Below are positions 57,423 through 64,000 of a stretch of 64,000 bases of DNA, piece after piece. How positions within the stretch are numbered: position 1 is the first letter of the stretch; each line of letters starts with the position of its first letter. This DNA is from Streptomyces camelliae (lineage in GTDB: Bacteria; Actinomycetota; Actinomycetes; Streptomycetales; Streptomycetaceae). The position numbers and the translations under genes were made by a program. The stretch lies in the NCBI RefSeq assembly GCF_027625935.1, contig NZ_CP115300.1, forward strand, positions 2,914,001 through 2,978,000. Direction: 5' to 3'. Under the pieces are notes generated by a model. It made no database searches. It saw only the letters and a program-made list of their open reading frames with translations, and was not told the origin of the DNA.

Positions 57423-59129
57423 ATGAAGACGCCGATGAAGACCCTGTGGAACCCGCAGCGTCCCAGCCCCATGCCGTACCACCGCTACCGCCCCTTCCAG
57501 GAGCGGGTGAACGTCCCTGTCACCGAACGGAGTTGGCCCTCCGCCCGCATCGAGCGCGCTCCCCTCTGGGTCCCCGTCGACCTGCGCGACGGCAACCAGG
57601 CGCTGGCCGAGCCCATGGACACCCCGCGCAAGCGCCGCTTCTTCGACCTGCTGGTGGCCCTGGGCTTCAAGGAGATCGAGGTCGGCTATCCGTCGGCCAG
57701 CCGCACCGACTTCGACTTCGTACGGCACCTGGTGACCGGCGGGGCCGTGCCCGACGATGTCACGCCCGTCGTGTTCACCCCGGCCCGCGCGGATCTGATC
57801 GACCGGACCTTCGAGTCGATCGCCGGGCTGCCGCGCGCCGTCGTCCACCTCTACATCGCGACCTCGCCGGTGTGGCGGGACGTGGTGCTGGGCCGGGATC
57901 GGGGCGAGGTGGGGCGGACGGTGCGGGAGGCGGCACAGCGGATGGCGCGGCGGGCCGGGGACGCGCCCGGCATCCGCTTCCAGTTCTCGCCCGAGACCTT
58001 CAACCTCACCGAGCCCGACTTCGTCCTCGAACTGTGCGACGGCCTCACCGAGTTGTGGGACGCGAGCCCGGACCGCCCGGTGACGCACAACCTCCCGGCG
58101 ACCGTCGAGATCGCCACCCCGAACGTGTACGCCGATCAGGTCGAGTACATGCACCGCCACCTGGACCGCCGGGACTCGGTGATCCTCTCCGTCCATCCGC
58201 ACAACGACCGCGGCACCGGCGTCGCCTGCGCCGAACTGGCCGTCCTGGCCGGTGCCCAGAGGGTGGAGGGCTGCCTGTTCGGCAACGGCGAGCGCACCGG
58301 CAACGTCGACCTGGTCACCCTCGCCCTGAACCTCTTCGCCCAGGGCGTGGACCCCATGGTCGACCTCGGCGACATCGACGCCGTACGCGAGACGGTCGAG
58401 CACTGCAACCGGCTGCCGGTGCACCCGCGCCACCCGTACGCCGGCGACCTGGTCCACACCGCCTTCTCCGGCACCCACCAGGACGCGATCAGCAAGGGCT
58501 TCGCGGAACACGCCCGGCGTGCGGCCGAGTCGGGGGTGCCCGAGCGGCAGGCGCCGTGGGCCGTGCCGTATCTGCCGATCGATCCGGCCGACGTGGGGCG
58601 GACGTACGAGGCGGTGATCCGGGTCAACTCCCAGTCGGGCAAGGGCGGGGTGGCGTATCTGCTGCGCACGCACGCGGGGCTGGACCTGCCGCCGGGCATG
58701 CGGCCGGAGTTCGCACGGATCGTGCAGGACGCGACGGACGACAGCGGCCGGGAGGCGACCCCCAAGGAGCTCTACGAGCTGTTCGAGGCGGCGTATCTGG
58801 CGGACGGCCCGGTCGGGCTCGACACCTGGTCCACACGGCGGGAGGCGTCCGGGGTGCACCGGTTCACGGGCACGCTCGCCTCGGGGGACGGCTGCGAAGG
58901 CACCGGCGACTCGCCGCTCGCGGCCTGCGCCAACGCGCTCGCCGGCGCCGGGTACCCGGTCGGCGTACTGGACGTGATGGAACAGCCGGACGTGGACGGT
59001 GCGGCGGTCGCCTACGCCGAGTGCCGGGTCGGCGGCCGTGTCCTGTGGGGCGCGGGCCGGGACGCCTCGGGGCTCGCGGCCTCGGTGCGGGCGGTGCTGT
59101 CCGCGGTGAACCGGGCGGCGGCCCGGTGA
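57423..59129 (+). CDS. leuA: 2-isopropylmalate synthase
   Basis: 568 residues. First committed enzyme of leucine synthesis, condensing acetyl-CoA with 2-ketoisovalerate. It shows [17 protein letters not shown] (metal Asp and catalytic Arg), [35 protein letters not shown] with metal histidines, [20 protein letters not shown], and a C-terminal LeuA regulatory domain. It is diverged from the leuA I recall as standard for Streptomyces (for example VGYPSAS instead of VGFPSAS), so it may be a paralogue. ATGs at 57423 and 57435 are both possible; neither has a strong ribosome binding site. The leader and GntR boxes lie upstream. Confidence 0.9.
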   Translation: MKTPMKTLWNPQRPSPMPYHRYRPFQERVNVPVTERSWPSARIERAPLWVPVDLRDGNQALAEPMDTPRKRRFFDLLVALGFKEIEVGYPSASRTDFDFVRHLVTGGAVPDDVTPVVFTPARADLIDRTFESIAGLPRAVVHLYIATSPVWRDVVLGRDRGEVGRTVREAAQRMARRAGDAPGIRFQFSPETFNLTEPDFVLELCDGLTELWDASPDRPVTHNLPATVEIATPNVYADQVEYMHRHLDRRDSVILSVHPHNDRGTGVACAELAVLAGAQRVEGCLFGNGERTGNVDLVTLALNLFAQGVDPMVDLGDIDAVRETVEHCNRLPVHPRHPYAGDLVHTAFSGTHQDAISKGFAEHARRAAESGVPERQAPWAVPYLPIDPADVGRTYEAVIRVNSQSGKGGVAYLLRTHAGLDLPPGMRPEFARIVQDATDDSGREATPKELYELFEAAYLADGPVGLDTWSTRREASGVHRFTGTLASGDGCEGTGDSPLAACANALAGAGYPVGVLDVMEQPDVDGAAVAYAECRVGGRVLWGAGRDASGLAASVRAVLSAVNRAAAR

Positions 59130-59239
59130 GCGAGGTGCTGCGCGCGGCAAGTCGCTGTAGGGGCTGTGGACAACCAAGTGAGCCCCGTGCAAGGCCCCTG
59201 GAGCGTACGGATCGGCGGACCGCGTGACGGTACGGCGAA

Positions 59240-59286
59240 GGGGGTGCCCCGCCGACGGAGGGATTCCGTACTGGCGGGGCACCCCC
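59240..59286. terminator. Bidirectional terminator after leuA
   Basis: Perfect 14-bp stem GGGGGTGCCCCGCC (59240-59253)/GGCGGGGCACCCCC (59273-59286), between convergent leuA and the EF-hand gene. Confidence 0.85.
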
Positions 59287-59295
59287 TCACGGGCG

Positions 59296-59508
59296 TCACT
59301 TGTTGAGGTACGCCCAGAACTCGTCGAACGACAGGACCTTGTCGCCGTTGAGGTCACGCTGGTTGATGATCGCCTGGGCGACCGTCTCGGTGACGTTCCA
59401 GTCGCCCTCCTGGGCCAGCGCGTGCTTGAACTCCGCAGCGGTGATGAATCCGTCACCGTCCGCGTCGATCCGCTGGAACTCCTTGCGTGCTGCCTCGATG
59501 TCCGCCAC
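59296..59508 (-). CDS. EF-hand calcium-binding protein (70 aa)
   Basis: Calmodulin-like protein with two EF-hands: DADGDGFITAAEF (loop 1, all ligands present) and DLNGDKVLSFDEF (loop 2, ligands present). Small EF-hand proteins of this kind act as calcium buffers or sensors in Streptomyces development. GTG 59508 follows AGGGGCGG; the upstream ORF extension is not conserved-looking. It ends at the terminator shared with leuA. Confidence 0.88.
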   Translation of the reverse strand: MADIEAARKEFQRIDADGDGFITAAEFKHALAQEGDWNVTETVAQAIINQRDLNGDKVLSFDEFWAYLNK

Positions 59509-59567
59509 CGATCCGCCCCTTTTGTTCGTGTTTCTTGTGCCGTGCAGGCGCACTGACGCTGGTCAGA

Positions 59568-60470
59568 TTAACGGCCCGTGTGCGCACGGAGTGCGGCGAC
59601 CACCCAGGCGAAGTCCTCGGCGTGCGGTGGGGCGGGCTGGCGGTTCACGATGGCGAGGAGTTCGCGGTAGCGGGCGATGCGCTCGTTGAACCCCGCCGTC
59701 ATGCGTTCCAGCACCTCGCCCCGGTCGGCGTCCCCGAACAGCTCCGCCAGGACCTCCTCCGCCTCGGGCGCCGTGGGCTCGACGCCCCGCTCCCGCGCCG
59801 GGGCGGCCAGGTCCACCAGCCGCTTGGCGAACCACATGGACCGTCCGCGCGGATGCCGGTCGGCGGCGTTGAACTCCATCGCGTGCCGCATCTGCGCCCG
59901 GAAGTCCGGGTCCTGGATCATCTCGGCCAGTTCCACCCAGGCGTCGGCCTCCTCGGGCGTCGGATCGTCCGCGAGGCGGACGGCGGTCTGCCGGATCCGC
60001 TGCCGGATGTCCGGGTCCACCGTGTCGAGACCGTGCAGGGTCTCGGTCACGAACTCCTCCATGATCCGCTGCCGCTCCGCCGCGGACAGCCGGGCCAGTT
60101 TGTTCATCAGGGTCATCTCCTCTGCCGTCGAGCCTCTCCTCGCGACCGTCGACAGCACGGCCCGGGTCACCTTCAGCGCCCTGATCTGCGCGTCCAGCGC
60201 CGCCACATGGGTGGCCGCGACCTCGGCGACCGAACGCTCCCCGGCCAGCACCTCGCGTACGTCGTCCAGGCCGAGCCCGAGCTCGCGCAGGGTACGGATC
60301 AGCTCCAGGCGGGCCACGCAGGCGGCGTCGTAGAGCCGGTAGCCGCCCGTGGAGCGGGTCACCGGGGTGAGTACGCCCTCGTCGGACCAGTAGCGGATGG
60401 TGCGCACGCTCAGCCCGGTGGCCCGGGCCAGCGCGCCGATCGTGAAGAGTCCGGTGCCGTCGTCGGTCAT
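59568..60470 (-). CDS. MerR family transcriptional regulator
   Basis: 300 residues. The N-terminal MerR winged helix reads FTIGALARATGLSVRTIRYW then SDEGVLTPVTRSTGGYRLYD, followed by the dimerisation helix (VAATHVAALDAQIRALKVTR). The long C-terminal domain (TAEEMTLMNKLARLSAAERQ, then FAKRLVDLAAPARERG) is of the kind seen in larger MerR regulators of unknown ligand. No obvious cysteine metal-sensing loop is present. It stands alone between the EF-hand and ADP-ribosyltransferase genes. Confidence 0.87.
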   Translation of the reverse strand: MTDDGTGLFTIGALARATGLSVRTIRYWSDEGVLTPVTRSTGGYRLYDAACVARLELIRTLRELGLGLDDVREVLAGERSVAEVAATHVAALDAQIRALKVTRAVLSTVARRGSTAEEMTLMNKLARLSAAERQRIMEEFVTETLHGLDTVDPDIRQRIRQTAVRLADDPTPEEADAWVELAEMIQDPDFRAQMRHAMEFNAADRHPRGRSMWFAKRLVDLAAPARERGVEPTAPEAEEVLAELFGDADRGEVLERMTAGFNERIARYRELLAIVNRQPAPPHAEDFAWVVAALRAHTGR

Positions 60471-60539
60471 GTCCGGGAGTCTGGGCCCTCCAGCGGGTGG
60501 AGACTCAAGGAGCGGGCCCGGGGACCCGCTCCGCGGCTG

Positions 60540-61166
60540 TCAGTGCCAGGGCTCGTAGTACGGGTTGCTCCGGCAGTCGTCCATGATCTCGATCTTCTTG
60601 ACCTTGTCGACCGGGCAGACGCCGATGATGTACTGCCGGGCGACGCCGCCGGGGAAGGCGACCTCGACCTGGTCGGCCCACTTGTGGGTGTCGCCGATGG
60701 TCTTGTTGACGTCGATGCCGCCGGGGGCGTCGATGTAGTAGTTCCAGCCGGACTTGTACCAGGTCTTGTACAGGTCGTGGTCGTAGGTCGTCGAGACGTA
60801 CGGGGAGGGCTGGTTGACGAGGACGTACTTCTCGATGTCGTACTGGCCGTTGACCACGTCCTTGGGGAAGAAGCCGACGGGGAAGATCGTGTCGGGGGAG
60901 CGGCTGTCGCTGCGGTAGAGGGTGCCGCAGGTGGTGCGCCAGGCGGGGGCCGGGGTGATCCGGCCGAGGTCCACGTTCCGGTCGGCGGCGGCCTTCAGCT
61001 TGTCCTCGAACTGGGGACAGGCCGGTGCGGCCGCCCTGGCGGGCGCGGCGGCCGCGTGCGAGGTCGCGGAGGCGGTGGCGGGGGCGGTGGCGGCCGTGGT
61101 GGCGAGGACGGCGCCGAGGGACAGGACGGCGGCGACGACACGGCGCCGCATTCGGGTGATGATCAT
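60540..61166 (-). CDS. Secreted DNA/guanine-specific mono-ADP-ribosyltransferase (ScARP/scabin-like)
   Basis: 208 residues. A twin-Arg-free, Arg-rich signal peptide (MRRRVVAAVLSLGAVLATTA, cleavage near ASA) indicates secretion. The mature part shows the pierisin-like R-STS-QxE triad: TLYRSDSRSPDTIF (Arg), SPYVSTTYDHDLY (STT) and ADQVEVAFPGG (QxE). Paired cysteines (CPQFED/TTCGTL and GVCPVD/DDCRSN) suggest disulfides. S. coelicolor ScARP (which I recall as SCO5461) modifies guanine bases and nucleosides. Start choice between 61166, 61151 and GTG 61175 is open. No immunity gene is seen next to it. Confidence 0.82.
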   Translation of the reverse strand: MIITRMRRRVVAAVLSLGAVLATTAATAPATASATSHAAAAPARAAAPACPQFEDKLKAAADRNVDLGRITPAPAWRTTCGTLYRSDSRSPDTIFPVGFFPKDVVNGQYDIEKYVLVNQPSPYVSTTYDHDLYKTWYKSGWNYYIDAPGGIDVNKTIGDTHKWADQVEVAFPGGVARQYIIGVCPVDKVKKIEIMDDCRSNPYYEPWH

Positions 61167-61272
61167 GCGCAGCACGATGTCGGCTGACCGGCCGCGGTGC
61201 GTGGATCATCACCCGAAAGGCGGCGTGTCCCACTGACTCGTGTTCACGTGGCCTTCCTCAACTGGCCGTCGC

Positions 61273-62475
61273 TCAGCGGAAGATGCCCGTGTGCCCGAGG
61301 GAGTAGCGGCCGGGCTGGGGGTAGACGGCGAGGCCGTGCGGGCCGCTGCCGGTCTTGATGCGGGCCAGTTCCTTGCCGGTGCGGGTGTCGATGGCGTACA
61401 CCTCGGCGTTGTAGCGGCCGGACAGCCACAGCACCGTGCCGTCGGCCGAGACGCCGCCCATGTCGGGGCTGCCGCCGCCGGGCAGATGCCACTTCTTGGT
61501 GAGCTTGTTCCGGGTGAAGTCGAAGACGGAGATGGAGCCCTCGCCCCGGTTGGAGATGTACATCTCGCGGGAGTCGCGGCTGATGTAGAGGCCGTGGGCG
61601 CCCTTGCCGGTGTAGAGGAAGCGGGGCTTGGTGAACTTGTCGCCGTCGAGGATCCACAGACCGTTGGCCATCATGTCGGCGATGTAGAACAGCTTGCCGT
61701 CCGGGGAGATCTTCACGTCCTGCGGCATCGCGCCGTGGAACGGCAGCTTCTCCTGCTCGACGACCCTCATCTCCGCGGTGTCGACCTTGAGGATCTCGCC
61801 GCTGAACTCGCAGGAGACGATGAAGTAGCGGCCGTCCGGGGAGAAGTCGGCGTGGTTGACGCCGTAGCAGCTGACCGGCACGGCCTTGACGACCTTCATG
61901 GTGTGCGCGTCCCGGAAGACCAGCTGGCGGTCCATGGAGGCCATGACGACGGCGTACTTGCCGTCGGGCGTGAAGTACAGGTTGTACGGGTCGTGCACGG
62001 CGACCGCCTTGCCGGCCTTGCCGGTCTTGGGGTCGATCGGGGTGAGGCTGTTGCCGAGGTCGTTGTTGACCCAGAGGGTCTTCAGGTCCCAGGACGGCAC
62101 GACGTGCTGCGGCTGGCGGCCGACCGGGATCGTGTCGATGACCTTGTAGGTCGCGGGGTCGATGACGGTGACCGTGTTGGAGTTGGTGTTGGGGACGTAC
62201 ACCCGGGACGGGAAGTCCTTGACGACCGGGGAGAGCTGGTTCGGCCGGTCGGCGGAGTAGAGGTCGGCCGGGTTCTCGACCGGGGGCATCCCGGGCAGCA
62301 CGTCCACCCGGTCCGGGTTCTGGTTCACCCGCGGCTGGACCGGGGCCTTGCTGCCGACGGCGTTGTTCTCGGCGTTCCCCCCCTTCGAGGATCCGGAGCT
62401 GCACGCGGACAGCAGCGTCAGGGCGGTGAGGGCGGCACCGGCGGCCAGCAGCCGGGCGGCTTTCGTGGTTCGCAT
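61273..62475 (-). CDS. YVTN-type beta-propeller lipoprotein
   Basis: 400 residues. The signal peptide ends in the lipobox LLSAC, so it is a surface lipoprotein. The rest is a seven-bladed propeller of YVTN-like repeats: VYVPNTNSNTVTVIDPATYK, VIDTIPVGRQPQHVVPSWD, LYFTPDGKYAVV, ADFSPDGRYFIV, VKISPDGKLFYIAD and MYISNRGEGSISVFDF. ATG 62475 overlaps the stop of the deacetylase-like gene as TGATG, so translation is coupled. Ligand unknown. Confidence 0.85.
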   Translation of the reverse strand: MRTTKAARLLAAGAALTALTLLSACSSGSSKGGNAENNAVGSKAPVQPRVNQNPDRVDVLPGMPPVENPADLYSADRPNQLSPVVKDFPSRVYVPNTNSNTVTVIDPATYKVIDTIPVGRQPQHVVPSWDLKTLWVNNDLGNSLTPIDPKTGKAGKAVAVHDPYNLYFTPDGKYAVVMASMDRQLVFRDAHTMKVVKAVPVSCYGVNHADFSPDGRYFIVSCEFSGEILKVDTAEMRVVEQEKLPFHGAMPQDVKISPDGKLFYIADMMANGLWILDGDKFTKPRFLYTGKGAHGLYISRDSREMYISNRGEGSISVFDFTRNKLTKKWHLPGGGSPDMGGVSADGTVLWLSGRYNAEVYAIDTRTGKELARIKTGSGPHGLAVYPQPGRYSLGHTGIFR

Positions 62476-63293
62476 CAGCTCAGCAGCTCCGTGGTGGTGA
62501 CCGCGCGCAGTCCGCGGCGGTCGAGTTCGTGAAGGACGTCGGGCAGGGCGGCGACGGTGTCCGGGTACCCGAAGTGCATGCTCACCACCGATCCGTTCTT
62601 CACCTCGGCGAGAACCTTGCGGGTGATGGCGGTGGCGCCCGGCCGGGTGTAGTCGAGCGAGTCGAGGTCGTACGACAGCACGTGCGGGTAGCCGGCCTCG
62701 CGGGCGAGCCGGGCGACCAGCGGGGAGGCGGTGGGCGACCGGGAGGGGCGGAACCAGGTGCCGATCGATCCGGTGAGCCGCTTCAGCCGGTCCGCGCAGT
62801 CGGTGATCTCCTTGCGGGCGTCGGCCTCGGCCATGCCGTTGATGGAGATGTGCCGCTGGGTGTGGTTGCCGAGGTCGTGACCGCCGTCGAGGATCCGCCG
62901 GGCGACGTCGGGGTGTTCGTCCAGCCAGGTGCCGACGGCCAGCACGGTGAGATGGGCGCCGGCCTTCTCCGCCGCGCCGAGCAGGGAGTGCGCGATGCCC
63001 GGATCCCCCTGGCCGTGGAAGGTGAGGGCGACCTGGGCGCGGGTGCGCGGGCCGTGGGTGATCTGGGCGGGCAGGCCGGGATAGGCGCGGGGGGCGGGGG
63101 CCGCCTGGACGGCGGCCGGCGGATGGCCCTTGCCGTGGACGGCGGACGGGGACGGGGCGGGGGATGTGGGGTCCGGGGTGGTGGTCGGGCCCGCCTGGCC
63201 CGCACCGCAACCGGCGGCGAGCGCGCCGCCGGCGACGAGTCCGGCGCCCGCACGCAGCACCCCGCGTCGGTTGGTCGTGGTCACCCGCACCAT
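62475..63293 (-). CDS. Polysaccharide deacetylase-like lipoprotein (catalytic Asp missing)
   Basis: 272 residues. Tat-like start (TNRRGVLRAGAGLVAGGALA) with a lipobox AAGC, so exported and lipid-anchored. The NodB domain is recognisable: LTFHGQGDPGIAHSLLGAAE takes the place of the usual TFDDGPD, so both Asp residues of motif 1 are lost. NHTQRHISING keeps the metal His pair, and TWFRPSRSPTASPLV and SYDLDSLDYTRPG follow. Because the catalytic base is missing, it may bind rather than deacetylate glycans. It is coupled to the propeller lipoprotein gene. Confidence 0.8.
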   Translation of the reverse strand: MVRVTTTNRRGVLRAGAGLVAGGALAAGCGAGQAGPTTTPDPTSPAPSPSAVHGKGHPPAAVQAAPAPRAYPGLPAQITHGPRTRAQVALTFHGQGDPGIAHSLLGAAEKAGAHLTVLAVGTWLDEHPDVARRILDGGHDLGNHTQRHISINGMAEADARKEITDCADRLKRLTGSIGTWFRPSRSPTASPLVARLAREAGYPHVLSYDLDSLDYTRPGATAITRKVLAEVKNGSVVSMHFGYPDTVAALPDVLHELDRRGLRAVTTTELLS

Positions 63294-63378
63294 TTAAGGC
63301 CGGGCAGGTAAGAAAACCGCCGATTGGCCCGTTTGAGGGAAGACTTCGGGTCGCGGTTGCGGCCACGCAGGCTGCTCG

Positions 63379-63882
63379 CTACCGGTCGGCAACCCTCATC
63401 TCGAACCATGTGGTCTTGCCGCGCGGCAGCAGGTCCACGCCCCACCGGTCCGACAGCTTGTCCACGAGGAACAGCCCGCGCCCGCTGACGTCCAGTTCCT
63501 GCACCGGCATCAGGCAGGGCAGCCCGCGCGAGGGATCGCGGACCTCCACCCGGATCCAGCCGGGGCGGCGGCGCATCCTCAGGCCGAAGACGCGGGCGCC
63601 GGTGTGCCGTACGGCGTTGCCGACCAGTTCCGACACGAGTAAGACGGTGTCCTCGGTGAGCTTGGGGGTCAGCCGCCAGGTGCGCAGGACGACGACCTGG
63701 GCGAGCCTGCGGGCGGTGGCCGCGGATTCCGGCCGGGACGGCAGCGGGACCTCCGCCTCCGTCGGGTTGCCGAACAGTTCGAGCGCTTTGAGCGCCTGTT
63801 CGTCCTCCACCCCGGGCGACCAGCGTGCCGCGGCCGCACGACTGTGTCCCCGTGGCTGTTCGATGCCCTCCAGCCCCGCCAT
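63379..63882 (-). CDS. RsbW-like anti-sigma factor / ATP-binding protein
   Basis: 167 residues. A poorly conserved N-terminus (SRAAAARWSPGVEDEQALKA) precedes a GHKL/HATPase_c domain: AATARRLAQVVVLRTW, TEDTVLLVSELVGNAVRHTG (N box), VRDPSRGLPCL (G1-like, here Asp-Pro-Ser) and SGRGLFLVDKLSDRWGVDLL (G2). Streptomyces has many such orphan serine-kinase-like regulators paired with anti-anti-sigma factors elsewhere. ATG 63882 is the best start. No sigma factor gene is adjacent within the window. Confidence 0.85.
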   Translation of the reverse strand: MAGLEGIEQPRGHSRAAAARWSPGVEDEQALKALELFGNPTEAEVPLPSRPESAATARRLAQVVVLRTWRLTPKLTEDTVLLVSELVGNAVRHTGARVFGLRMRRRPGWIRVEVRDPSRGLPCLMPVQELDVSGRGLFLVDKLSDRWGVDLLPRGKTTWFEMRVADR

Positions 63883-63967
63883 GCCCCCATGATGGCGGCC
63901 CGGAGCCGTCTTGGGGGCCGTTCCGGAGGAATACGCCCCCCTCGCGCCCCCGCTTCGCGCCGAGCGA

Positions 63968-63992
63968 CTGGCATATGCCGAGGGCATGCCAG
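63968..63992. promoter_or_regulatory. Palindromic element at the right edge
   Basis: CTGGCAT (63968-63974)/ATGCCAG (63986-63992), overlapping a second palindrome GGCATATGCC (63970-63979). It may be an operator ahead of a rightward gene beginning near ATG 63986, but only five codons (MPEVD) are visible, so no gene is called. Confidence 0.3.
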
Positions 63993-64000
63993 AGGTCGAC

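Noticed and set aside
63986..64000. Start of a rightward gene at the right edge (MPEVD)
   Set aside because: Only five codons are visible and the ribosome binding site spacing is poor, so it cannot be supported.

Overview
The window is chromosomal DNA from a Streptomyces-type actinomycete. Base composition is very GC-rich, codons end in G or C, GTG starts are common, and the gene set is typical of the genus (LAL-type LuxR regulator, mycothiol-era DinB-like enzyme, EF-hand protein, RsbW-like anti-sigma kinase, scabin/ScARP-like ADP-ribosyltransferase). From memory, the order gatC-gatA-gatB, GGDEF/EAL protein (RmdB), ligA, mnmA, nifS, opp operon, gcvT-gcvH-glyA-sdaA matches the Streptomyces coelicolor SCO55xx-SCO54xx core read backwards; I could not run a comparison.

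Layout. 1-7.8 kb: a LAL regulator running off the left edge, a small protein, an acidic membrane protein, a GNAT acetyltransferase overlapping an MMPL exporter, and a small membrane protein. 7.8-11.4 kb: gatC-gatA-small membrane protein-gatB, the tRNA amidotransferase operon. 11.5-12.8 kb: a cupin and a deletion scar joining two 5'-truncated genes. 12.9-20 kb: rmdB, ligA, MetE-like, SDR and LOG genes. 20-24 kb: DUF427 protein, hydrolase, then mnmA and nifS, with a TPP-riboswitch-like RNA between them on the opposite strand. 24-31.9 kb: regulators and small enzymes, including a 331-bp tandem repeat built from the 3' end of a DinB-like gene. 31.9-38.5 kb: an oligopeptide ABC transporter (C-A-B-D-F). 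38.8-46.2 kb: two SseB-family genes, a P-loop kinase-like gene, then one-carbon/serine metabolism (tandem glycine riboswitch, gcvT, gcvH, glyA, terminator, sdaA). 46.2-51.9 kb: an accessory stretch with a duplicated sdaA 3' end, an IS256-family relic, an orphan atpF-like gene, a glycosyltransferase-like gene with a 10-nt repeat, a STAND/NB-ARC-TPR protein, and fused remnants of a methyltransferase and a WD40 gene. 52-64 kb: secreted phospholipase C, GH25 lysozyme, redox enzymes and regulators, a second-type leuA with a leucine leader peptide, EF-hand, MerR, ADP-ribosyltransferase, deacetylase-like and beta-propeller lipoproteins, and an anti-sigma ATPase.

How genes work together. GatCAB makes Gln-tRNA(Gln)/Asn-tRNA(Asn). 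NifS and MnmA form a sulfur relay for tRNA 2-thiouridine. The gcv/glyA/sdaA block interconverts glycine, serine and pyruvate under glycine control, and the nearby SseB-family genes may be related to serine homeostasis. The most unusual items are the TPP aptamer with no thiamin gene behind it, the sdaA-flanked insert with a lone ATP synthase b-subunit gene, the 331-bp tandem array, and the two head-to-head deletion scars.
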